Positions 36,644 to 43,045 of a stretch of DNA of 43,045 bases are shown here, in pieces (the stretch's first letter is position 1; each line of letters starts with the position of its first letter). The position numbers and the translations under genes are program-made. This DNA is from Pokkaliibacter plantistimulans (lineage in GTDB: Bacteria > Pseudomonadota > Gammaproteobacteria > Pseudomonadales > Balneatricaceae): the NCBI RefSeq assembly GCF_003194385.1, contig NZ_LAPT01000106.1, positions 1-43,045 of the forward strand, read 5' to 3'. Under the pieces are notes generated by a model, which had not been told where the DNA came from, ran no database searches, and saw nothing but the letters and a program-made list of their open reading frames with translations.

Positions 36644-37579
36644 TCAATTACTGTGAATACCCATCAGGGCACTGGCCGCAAAGTGTTCCGTCTTGTTGTT
36701 TTCCAGGAAGGTGACCAGCTCATCAAGGAAAATACGCAGCTTGGTAGGCATCAGGCGGCGCGAGGAGTAAACCGCCCAGATGGTGGCGGGCTCAATTTCC
36801 CACTCGGTCAGCAAGGGGATGGCTGCACCACTTTGGACTTGTTCCTTCATATAGGCCATGGGCAGACGGGCAATACCCAGGCCGGTCAGCATCGCTTCAC
36901 GGCAGCAGGTCATGCTGTTGGCACTCAGTACGGCGCGGGCAGTGATGTGCACTTCTTCATCTTCATGTTTGAATGCCCAGGTCTGTTGCAGCTGGGAGTC
37001 TTTTTCAATCACCATGAGCTTATGCGAGTGCAGATCGGTAGGGTGCGCTGGTGTGCCGTGAGATTCCAGATAACCTGCGCTGGCGTAGAGGCGCAGTGGG
37101 CTGTTAAGCAGGCGACGGCATACCAGTGATGAGTCTTCCATACGATTGACACGAATCGCCAGATCAAAACCTTCACCGACGATATCCACTAAGCGGGAGC
37201 TGAGTTCAGCCTGGATCTGAATTTTAGGATAGCGCTGGATAAACTCCCCCATGAAGCGACCCATAATCAGCTGGCCCAGTTCGGTCGGCATGGCCACGCG
37301 CAGGATACCTGATGGCTCGGACTGGCTACGGGTAACGGCCAGCTCGGCTTCTTCCAGCTCACGAAGAATTTCGCGGCAACGCTGGTAGTGGGCTTGCCCC
37401 ACGTCAGTCAGGCTCAGTTTACGGGTAGTTCGGTTCAGGAGGCGCACACCCAGTCGTTCTTCCAGTTGTGCGATTTTGCGGCTGATCGTCGATTTCTGCA
37501 GACCCAGGCTTTTGCCAGCGGTGGTAAAGCTCTGGAGCTCGACGACCTTGATGAAAATCAGTAGTTCGTTCAGATCCAT
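36644..37579 (-). CDS. LysR-family transcriptional regulator
   Basis: 311 residues. N-terminal winged helix-turn-helix (ELQSFTTAGKSLGLQKSTIS, LEERLGVRLLNRTTRKLSLT) and an effector-binding domain starting at about residue 92 (GILRVAMPTELGQLIM). It belongs to the CrgA/DmlR-like group by the pattern of the linker and the RLPMAYM segment. AGGAG lies before the ATG. It is divergent from nasA, but the nasA promoter has its own NtrC and sigma-54 signals, so control of nasA by this protein is not implied. The target is unknown. Confidence 0.92.
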   Translation of the reverse strand: MDLNELLIFIKVVELQSFTTAGKSLGLQKSTISRKIAQLEERLGVRLLNRTTRKLSLTDVGQAHYQRCREILRELEEAELAVTRSQSEPSGILRVAMPTELGQLIMGRFMGEFIQRYPKIQIQAELSSRLVDIVGEGFDLAIRVNRMEDSSLVCRRLLNSPLRLYASAGYLESHGTPAHPTDLHSHKLMVIEKDSQLQQTWAFKHEDEEVHITARAVLSANSMTCCREAMLTGLGIARLPMAYMKEQVQSGAAIPLLTEWEIEPATIWAVYSSRRLMPTKLRIFLDELVTFLENNKTEHFAASALMGIHSN

Positions 37580-37840
37580 GTATCGCTCCTGTCAAGAGGC
37601 CACAGTGTTACCGAAACCGCGTTTTGAAGCAATGCAACCTAGATGCTTTCATCACTATGTAAGGGCATCTCAGACCACCTGCGCACCACAATGACGCGGC
37701 ATGATGCGATCTGGCAGATTTCTGGTGCGCCTTTACGTGGCCGGCTGTTGTCTTGAGAGGGAAATGCCCCTGTCGATGGCATCGTGTGTGACTATTCACC
37801 GCGTAAGAGCAATCCGCGTCGTGCAATAAAGCTGATTTCT

Positions 37841-37858
37841 TGTGCACTGCGGTGCAAT
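37841..37858 (+). promoter_or_regulatory. NtrC-like enhancer site
   Basis: TGCAC at 37843-37847 and GTGCA at 37852-37856 form a dyad within TTGTGCACTGCGGTGCAA, close to the NtrC consensus TGCAC-x5-GGTGCA. It lies about 55 bp upstream of the -24 element. Confidence 0.55.
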
Positions 37859-37910
37859 TGGACATCATTTTTTAATAAAAAGGTGATACGTGCGCTGGTA
37901 TTGGTGAAAG

Positions 37911-37926
37911 TTGGCACAGCCTCTGC
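37911..37926 (+). promoter_or_regulatory. Sigma-54 promoter of nasA-cobA
   Basis: TTGGCACAGCCTCTGC has the invariant GG (37913-37914) and GC (37925-37926) separated by exactly 10 bp. Transcription should begin near 37937, leaving a leader of about 130 nt. Confidence 0.85.
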
Positions 37927-37941
37927 ATTAGTAATTGTGCA

Positions 37942-37971
37942 GGGCAAGCTTCCAAATTTGGAAGCTCTCCC
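37942..37971 (+). promoter_or_regulatory. Leader hairpin upstream of the nasA attenuator
   Basis: AGCTTCC pairs with GGAAGCT around a six-base loop AAATTT, extended by GGG and CCC. In nitrate-assimilation leaders such hairpins are bound by ANTAR proteins (NasR or NasT) to prevent termination. The loop lacks the usual G at its fourth position, so ANTAR binding is a guess. Confidence 0.45.
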
Positions 37972-37992
37972 AGATTAGGGCATGTTGACAAT

Positions 37993-38031
37993 GGCGTCTC
38001 ATCCACTTCGGTGGGGAGGCGCCTTTTTTTT
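37993..38031 (+). terminator. Transcription attenuator in the nasA leader
   Basis: A 13-bp stem (GGCGTCTC...CCAC with GTGG...GAGGCGCC) closed by a TTCG tetraloop, with one bulge, followed by eight T. It lies 38 bp before the nasA start and after the promoter, so it must be read through for expression: a standard nitrate-responsive antitermination layout. Confidence 0.85.
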
Positions 38032-38069
38032 GCCTGCAATTTTTGTGAGCAGTGGAAAGAGGAGGCCAG

Positions 38070-40748
38070 ATGAGCAGTCAACTGACAGAGCGCGCTGTAC
38101 AGACGGCTACAACAACCTGTCCCTATTGCGGCGTTGGCTGCGGAGTGGAGGCCAGCCTGCTGGGGGCGCATCTGCAGTCAGTCAAGGGGGATGCAAGGCA
38201 CCCTGCCAATCTTGGGCGGCTGTGTGTCAAAGGCTCGGCGCTGGCAGAAACACTGACTACGTCTCATCGCATGTTGCAGCCTCAGATTGGTGCTCAGGCC
38301 GTGCTCTGGGAGCAGGCACTGGAGGCTGTTGCGACCGGCTTGCAGCAGACCATTGCACAGTACGGACCTGATTCGGTGGCCTTCTATCTGTCAGGGCAGC
38401 TGCTTACCGAAGACTATTATGTGGCCAACAAGCTGATGAAAGGCTTCATCGGCTCGGCCAATGTCGATACCAACTCCCGGTTGTGCATGGCATCTGCGGT
38501 GGTGGGGCATAAACGTGCTTTTGGCGCCGATGCCGTGCCTGCCTGTTATGAAGATATTGAGCTGGCTGATCTGGTGGTCATTGTCGGCTCTAACCTTGCC
38601 TGGGCCCATCCCATTCTGTTTCAGCGGCTTTCGGCTGCCAAAGAGGCGAAAGGCACCAGGGTGGTGGTGATTGATCCACGCCACACTGACACGGCTGAGC
38701 TGGCCGATCTGCACCTTGCCATTGCTCCGGGCAGTGATGTCTGGCTATACAACGGTTTATGCCGCCATCTGCTGGAGCGTGGATGTATTGATGCAGCGTT
38801 CGTCGCCCAATCGGTGGATGGCTTTACTGAACTTCAGGGGCATTTGCATCACCCGCAGTACGAGTTAGCCAGCGTGGCAGTTAGAACCGGGCTGGCAATG
38901 GATGTGCTGCAGCAGTTCTTTGCCTGGGTAGAGCATCACCCCCGCACCCTGACGCTGTTTTCTCAGGGTGTGAATCAGTCCAGTCAGGGCACCGACAAGG
39001 TGAACGCCATCATCAACAGCCACTTGCTGACAGGACGTATCGGTAAACCCGGTGCGGCGCCATTCTCGGTCACGGGGCAACCCAATGCCATGGGAGGACG
39101 CGAAGTCGGTGGACTGGCCAATCAGCTGGCGGCGCATATGGACTTTGCCAGCGATGATGTGGACCGCGTCGGTCGTTTCTGGCAGGCAGCACAGATGGCC
39201 AGACAGCCCGGTCTCAAGGCGGTCGAGTTGTTCGAGGCGGTGGAGCAGGGGCAGATTAAGGCGATCTGGATTATGGCCACCAATCCGGTGGTCAGCCTGC
39301 CGCAGGCGGACCGGGTCAAAGCGGCGCTGGCTAAGTGTCCGCTGGTGATCGTGTCTGATGCCGTTCAGGACAATGACACCTTGCGTCTGGCACATATTCG
39401 TCTGCCTGCCACCAGCTGGGCCGAGAAAGATGGCACGGTGACCAATTCAGAGCGCTGCATTTCCCGTCAGCGGGGTCTGATTCCCGGCCCCGGTGCCGCT
39501 CGCAATGACTGGTGGATCATCACGGAAGTCGCACGCCGGATGGGGTTTGCAGAGGCTTTTGACTATCAGCATCCGGTGGATATTTTCCGCGAGCATGCGG
39601 CATTGTCCGGCTTTGAAAACGATGGCCAGCGGGCTTTTGATATTTCTCTGCTGGAAAACATCAGTCGTACCGAATATGACCAGCTTCAGCCAGTGCAGTG
39701 GCCGTTGAGTCAGCGCCATCCACGCGGCATGCAGCGGTTGTTTGGCAATGGTCAGTTCTACACGGTCAACGGGCGCGCCCGGCTGCTCTGTGTTGAGGGC
39801 GGAGAGCAACGCAAAGGTGTGCCAGATCACTATCCACTGCTGCTGAATACCGGCCGCATTCGTGATCAATGGCACACCATGACCCGCACCGGCTACGTAC
39901 CGCGTTTACTGCAGCATCGCGCCGAACCTTTTGTGGCAGTCCATCCGCAGGATCTTAAGCGTCTGAAGTTGCAGGAAGGGGATCTGGCAGAAGTCGCCAG
40001 TCGTGATGGCAGCGTAATCGTGCGCATTCGTGAAGACGGTGGTCAGCAACCAGGGCAGGTGTTTATTCCCATGCACTGGAATGGCGTATTCAGTGCGCAG
40101 GCCCGGGTCGATACTCTGGTAGCCGCACGACTGGATCCTTTTTCCGGTCAGCCTGAATTCAAGCTGACGCAAGTGCGTCTGCAGCGTTTTGACCAGCAGT
40201 GGCAGGGCGTGTTGCTGGCGACGGAAGAGGTGGAGATGGCGGGTCTGCCGTATTGGACCCGGATGCCGTTGAGTAACGGCTGGATGTGGCGAGTGGCCTC
40301 GCGTGAACCCCTGACCGCACTGGCCGATGCGCTTTGTGAGCGTTACGGGCAGGCGAGTATGGCGCTGAACGGCGCAGCCGGAGCTGAATGGCGGCTGGCG
40401 TGGTTCCGTGACGGTCGGCTGACCACGCTGCTTTTCGTCAGTAACCAGCAGTTGCCGCAGATCGATACGTCCTTCCTGGCTGAACAGTTAAATCAGCAAC
40501 CTGATGCTTCTGTGCGCCGCACTCTGCTGTTGGGGCGGGTGCTGGAGCAGGGGCCGCATCAGGGGCCGCTGGTGTGCAGCTGCTTTCAGGTGGATGCAGG
40601 TGCTATCCAGACAGCCCTGAATGCCGGCTGCAACAGCGTGGAAGCGCTGGGGAGCAAGCTCAAATGTGGAACCAACTGTGGTTCCTGTATTCCTGAACTG
40701 AAACGCATGGTTCGTGCCGCTCAGGCACAGGCCGAGGAGGCTGCATGA
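38070..40748 (+). CDS. nasA: Assimilatory nitrate reductase catalytic subunit NasA
   Basis: 892 residues from the ATG at 38070, with GAGGAGG immediately upstream; a GTG at 38052 precedes this site. Cytoplasmic molybdopterin enzyme that reduces nitrate to nitrite. The N-terminal [4Fe-4S] motif has C17, C20, C24 and C52. Molybdopterin-guanine-dinucleotide domains follow (GSANVDTNSRLCMASAV, SQGVNQSSQGTDKVNAI, TNPVVSLPQ, RDQWHTMTRTG, VFIPMHWN). The C-terminus carries a BFD-like [2Fe-2S] domain with C836, C838, C870 and C873, as in NasA proteins that take electrons from a NasC-like partner or ferredoxin. It is first in the transcript, whereas nirBD often lies upstream of nasA in relatives. It overlaps cobA by 4 bp. 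Confidence 0.95.
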   Translation: MSSQLTERAVQTATTTCPYCGVGCGVEASLLGAHLQSVKGDARHPANLGRLCVKGSALAETLTTSHRMLQPQIGAQAVLWEQALEAVATGLQQTIAQYGPDSVAFYLSGQLLTEDYYVANKLMKGFIGSANVDTNSRLCMASAVVGHKRAFGADAVPACYEDIELADLVVIVGSNLAWAHPILFQRLSAAKEAKGTRVVVIDPRHTDTAELADLHLAIAPGSDVWLYNGLCRHLLERGCIDAAFVAQSVDGFTELQGHLHHPQYELASVAVRTGLAMDVLQQFFAWVEHHPRTLTLFSQGVNQSSQGTDKVNAIINSHLLTGRIGKPGAAPFSVTGQPNAMGGREVGGLANQLAAHMDFASDDVDRVGRFWQAAQMARQPGLKAVELFEAVEQGQIKAIWIMATNPVVSLPQADRVKAALAKCPLVIVSDAVQDNDTLRLAHIRLPATSWAEKDGTVTNSERCISRQRGLIPGPGAARNDWWIITEVARRMGFAEAFDYQHPVDIFREHAALSGFENDGQRAFDISLLENISRTEYDQLQPVQWPLSQRHPRGMQRLFGNGQFYTVNGRARLLCVEGGEQRKGVPDHYPLLLNTGRIRDQWHTMTRTGYVPRLLQHRAEPFVAVHPQDLKRLKLQEGDLAEVASRDGSVIVRIREDGGQQPGQVFIPMHWNGVFSAQARVDTLVAARLDPFSGQPEFKLTQVRLQRFDQQWQGVLLATEEVEMAGLPYWTRMPLSNGWMWRVASREPLTALADALCERYGQASMALNGAAGAEWRLAWFRDGRLTTLLFVSNQQLPQIDTSFLAEQLNQQPDASVRRTLLLGRVLEQGPHQGPLVCSCFQVDAGAIQTALNAGCNSVEALGSKLKCGTNCGSCIPELKRMVRAAQAQAEEAA

Positions 40749-41662
40749 TGTCTATCCCACGTACCCTGACTTCTCGTGTCACCACCAGCCTGATGCAGGG
40801 ATGGCAGCAACTGCAGGCGTTTCTCTCTTCCAGTCGTGACGTTAGCGGCCGTGACTTGGTTAATGGCGGGCAGTTCGCCTCTCATTTAACCCTGGATTTT
40901 CTGCCCGGTCATGTCTGGTTGGTGGGCGCAGGGCCGGGAGACCTGTCGATGCTGTCGATGGGTGCCTATGCTGCGCTGAAAGTGGCCGATGTGATTGTCT
41001 ATGACCGCTTGGTCAGTGATGCGATTCTTGCCGAAGTGCCGGTCACCACCGAGCGCTATTACGTGGGTAAAAGTGCTGGTCATCACAGCGTGCCGCAGGC
41101 CCAGATCGAGACCAAACTGATTGAGCTGGCGGAACGCGGACTGCGTGTATTGCGTCTGAAAGGCGGCGACCCCTTCGTGTTTGGGCGGGGTGGTGAAGAA
41201 CTCATGCACCTGCTGGAAGCGGGCGTGCCCTGCAAGGTGCTGCCGGGTATTACTGCCGCTGCAGGCTGTGCCGCCAGCACCAGTATTCCCCTGACCTATC
41301 GCGGCATAGCCCAGTCTTGTCGCTTTATCACCGGACACCTGCAGGAAGGCAAAGAAGGGCTGGACCTCAGCCAGTGGTATCAGCCAAGTCAGACACTGGT
41401 GTTTTATATGGGGCTGGCTCAGGCGGGGGCTATTGCTGCCAAGTTGATGTCAGAAGGGGCGGCGTCGGATTTGCCGGTGGCTATCGTCGAGCGGGGCAGT
41501 CAGCCGGATCAGAAAGTATGGGAAACCACCCTGGCGCAACTGGAGTCCACCATCCGGCAGCACGGTTGCCAGTCACCTGCACTGCTCATCGTGGGAGAGG
41601 TCGTTGCGTTGCGGCAGAAGCTGGTGGCATGTCTGCCTGAAATGGCGACCGCTGCGGTATAA
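40745..41662 (+). CDS. cobA: Uroporphyrinogen-III C-methyltransferase (siroheme synthesis)
   Basis: 305 residues. SUMT methylates uroporphyrinogen III twice with S-adenosylmethionine, giving precorrin-2 for siroheme, the cofactor of assimilatory nitrite and sulfite reductases. Motifs: VWLVGAGPGD at 57-66, YVGKSAGHHSVPQ, LKGGDPFVFGRGGEE, VLPGITAAAGCAA, TGHLQEG and YMGLAQ. Family homology starts near residue 55; the first ~50 residues are an extension rich in Ser, Thr and Gln that is unusual for SUMT. The start overlaps the nasA stop (ATGA), so the two are translationally coupled. Confidence 0.93.
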   Translation: MMSIPRTLTSRVTTSLMQGWQQLQAFLSSSRDVSGRDLVNGGQFASHLTLDFLPGHVWLVGAGPGDLSMLSMGAYAALKVADVIVYDRLVSDAILAEVPVTTERYYVGKSAGHHSVPQAQIETKLIELAERGLRVLRLKGGDPFVFGRGGEELMHLLEAGVPCKVLPGITAAAGCAASTSIPLTYRGIAQSCRFITGHLQEGKEGLDLSQWYQPSQTLVFYMGLAQAGAIAAKLMSEGAASDLPVAIVERGSQPDQKVWETTLAQLESTIRQHGCQSPALLIVGEVVALRQKLVACLPEMATAAV

Positions 41663-41698
41663 GAGCGCATTCACGCTCTGAGTGTATTCTTGCAAGAA

Positions 41699-41724
41699 AA
41701 AGGGATCGCACAAGCGATCCCTTT
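41699..41724. terminator. Bidirectional terminator between cobA and the Usp gene
   Basis: AAAGGGATCGC at 41699-41709 pairs with GCGATCCCTTT at 41714-41724, a perfect 11-bp stem. On the minus strand it is followed by a T run, and on the plus strand by TTT. A smaller hairpin AGAGCG/CGCTCT lies at 41662-41679, right at the cobA stop. Confidence 0.85.
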
Positions 41725-41729
41725 GCACT

Positions 41730-42587
41730 TTAGCGCAGTATCAGTAGCGGAATGGTGGATTTGGTGATCATGCTGGTGGTGGTACTGCCCACCAGAAATT
41801 GCCGGATGCGGCTGTGGCCGTAAGCACCCATTACCAGAAGATCCATCTTTTCCTGCTGGCAATAATGCTGGATGACCTCATCCACTTCACCTGCCCGAAT
41901 GGCGGTATTGGGCACGTTGAAGCCTGCTGCCGTCAGGGTGTTGGCAGCCCATTTCACCTGCTCCTTGTGCTCGACGGTATCGGCGCCGACCAACAGGATG
42001 TCGATCTGCAACCCCGTCAGCAGCGGGCTGCTGACCAGACGCTCGATACCCTTGCGGCTGGTTTGACTGCCATCAAAGGCAAACAGCACACGTTCTGGAG
42101 CCTTGAATGTCCCCGTGCTGACCAGAATGGGGCGGTGCAGGGTGCGAATGACGCTTTCCAGATGAGTGCCTACCTGCCTGCCCGGGTGGGTCTCGCCTGC
42201 TCCCTGCTTGCCCATCACCAGCACACGCATGTCACCTTGCTGTTCGACGATGCAGTCAACCAGATCACCGTGACGCTGCATGCAGCCAGCGTTGGCGACG
42301 CCATCGCTTTTCACCCGCTCCCTGGCCGCTTCCAGCATGTGCAGGCCGTGCTGGATAGCCAGTTTTGCGCGTTCCTCATCCAGGGCGGCCAGTTGCTTCA
42401 GCAATTGCTCCTGGCTACCGAGGCCGATATTGCCGCTGTAGTCCGCAGCGACGGGGTAGCTTTCCTTGTCCAGTACATGCAGCAGGGTCAATGACGTCGA
42501 CAGGCGCTGGCTGGCCCAGGCTGCGTAGTCGCAGACGGTGCGCGTGGATACTGAACCATCAATGCAGGCATAAACCTGTTCAGTCAT
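41730..42587 (-). CDS. Tandem universal stress protein
   Basis: 285 residues from the ATG at 42587, which has AGAGGA upstream; the longer frame to 42644 is not supported. Two Usp domains of about 145 residues. The first starts QVYACIDGSVSTRTVCDYAA and has VMGKQGAGETHPGRQVGTHLE, a degenerate nucleotide loop. The second starts RVLFAFDGSQTSRKGIE and has MGAYGHSRIRQFLVGSTT, the intact G-x2-G-x9-G-S/T ATP-binding pattern of UspFG-like proteins. Cytoplasmic; roles in stress survival are known generally. Repeat B copy 2 lies 41 bp upstream of the start and must overlap or border the promoter. Confidence 0.93.
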   Translation of the reverse strand: MTEQVYACIDGSVSTRTVCDYAAWASQRLSTSLTLLHVLDKESYPVAADYSGNIGLGSQEQLLKQLAALDEERAKLAIQHGLHMLEAARERVKSDGVANAGCMQRHGDLVDCIVEQQGDMRVLVMGKQGAGETHPGRQVGTHLESVIRTLHRPILVSTGTFKAPERVLFAFDGSQTSRKGIERLVSSPLLTGLQIDILLVGADTVEHKEQVKWAANTLTAAGFNVPNTAIRAGEVDEVIQHYCQQEKMDLLVMGAYGHSRIRQFLVGSTTTSMITKSTIPLLILR

Positions 42588-42627
42588 GGAGGAGTCCTCT
42601 TGTAATCCCTCTAGGGCATATCGGGCG

Positions 42628-42753
42628 TGATCACGATCTGCCATGCGTCAGCCACCCTGTTGAAAAGGTCCACGGATGCTCATTCAGAATCACTGAACTT
42701 CGCTCCGCAGTCCGTTTCGCCTTGCATGGCCGCGGCTGGCAAGATCGTGATGA
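42628..42753. repeat. Repeat B, copy 2 (126-bp inverted-repeat element)
   Basis: The left end TGATCACGATCTGCCA mirrors the right end TGGCAAGATCGTGATGACA, which reads TCATCACGATCTTGCCA on the other strand. The interior has CTGTTGAAAAGG, ATGCTCATTCAG, CACTGAACTTCGCT and TTTCGCCTTGC, paralleling copy 1 at 30330 and the core of repeat A. It sits between the usp start and repeat A copy 2. Confidence 0.7.
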
Positions 42754-42759
42754 CACTCT

Positions 42760-42977
42760 TAATAGGTCGTTGAAAATCTATCTGCGTTGCCGAATACCGC
42801 GTCAAAAGCAGGCTCACAGCCGAAGGCTGAACGTGCTTTAGCACGGCCCCGAAGGGCGAGCAAAGCGAGTCAAATGCTCATTTAGTCCACTAAACTCCGC
42901 TTTTTCGCCTGTTTCTTGTGCCCTCGGGGTATTTCCTTGTCTCGGCTGTCTCGATCACGTTTTTCAACAGCCTGTTA
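42760..42977. repeat. Repeat A, copy 2 (218-bp terminal-inverted-repeat element)
   Basis: Same orientation and close to the sequence of copy 1 at 26-244. The left end TAATAGGTCGTTGAAAA has one change from copy 1; the right end TTTTTCAACAGCCTGTTA is identical. No protein is encoded. It adjoins repeat B copy 2 with 6 bp between. Confidence 0.85.
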
Positions 42978-43020
42978 AGCCTTAACGACAGATCGCACAG
43001 CGCTGCCAGAAGCAAACAAA

Positions 43021-43045
43021 GCCGGAGTGATGCCCTCACTCCGGC
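43021..43045 (-). terminator. Terminator for a minus-strand gene beyond the window
   Basis: GCCGGAGTGA (43021-43030) pairs perfectly with TCACTCCGGC (43036-43045). On the minus strand it is followed by TTTGTTTGC. It probably ends a gene lying to the right of the window edge. Confidence 0.7.

Overview
The window looks like a chromosomal segment of a heterotrophic gammaproteobacterium. It is moderately GC-rich, the Shine-Dalgarno sites are of the AGGAG type, and the gene content (LuxP/LuxQ, two-subunit pyruvate carboxylase, NasA with a BFD-type C-terminus, long methyl-accepting receptors) suits an Oceanospirillales-like marine or plant-associated bacterium. That placement is inference; no rRNA or other lineage marker is present. 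There is no prophage, transposase or CRISPR array.

Layout. (1) 1-4985: a 219-bp terminal-inverted-repeat element, a PH-like membrane protein, metE with an unusual Cys/His-rich insertion, and an unknown acidic protein. (2) 4986-6715: a decayed stretch with the 5' part of mqo joined to the 5' part of a convergent flavin monooxygenase gene, an MFS exporter collapsed by an in-frame deletion, and a 114-bp MITE-like element with perfect ends and a possible 4-bp target duplication. (3) 6807-7208: fosA. (4) 7312-17646: a LacI regulator divergent from an eight-gene sugar operon (binding protein, two permeases, ATPase, two TIM-barrel isomerase-like proteins alternating with two Gfo/Idh/MocA oxidoreductases). 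It has no glycosidase and no kinase, which fits oxidation, elimination, hydration and reduction of a 3-keto-glycoside. (5) 17836-20745: a pentapeptide-repeat protein, a Tat-exported dienelactone-hydrolase-like protein, a glyoxalase-like protein and a small exported protein. (6) 21004-24239: pyruvate carboxylase pycA-pycB. (7) 25001-36251, all on the minus strand: a small unknown protein, two paralogous chemoreceptors, a PAS/degenerate-GGDEF protein, and a translationally coupled luxP-luxQ pair. (8) 36644-41662: a LysR regulator divergent from nasA-cobA, which has an NtrC-like site, a sigma-54 promoter and a leader attenuator. (9) 41730-43045: a tandem universal stress protein and two more repeat elements.

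Most notable are: a LuxPQ-type autoinducer-2 receptor that keeps every ligand-contact residue I could check against Vibrio LuxP and sits upstream of other sensory genes on the same strand; the sugar operon, whose enzyme set predicts non-hydrolytic glycoside cleavage; two related families of inverted-repeat elements, one of which lies at both ends of the window; and a short region in which several genes have been shortened by deletions.
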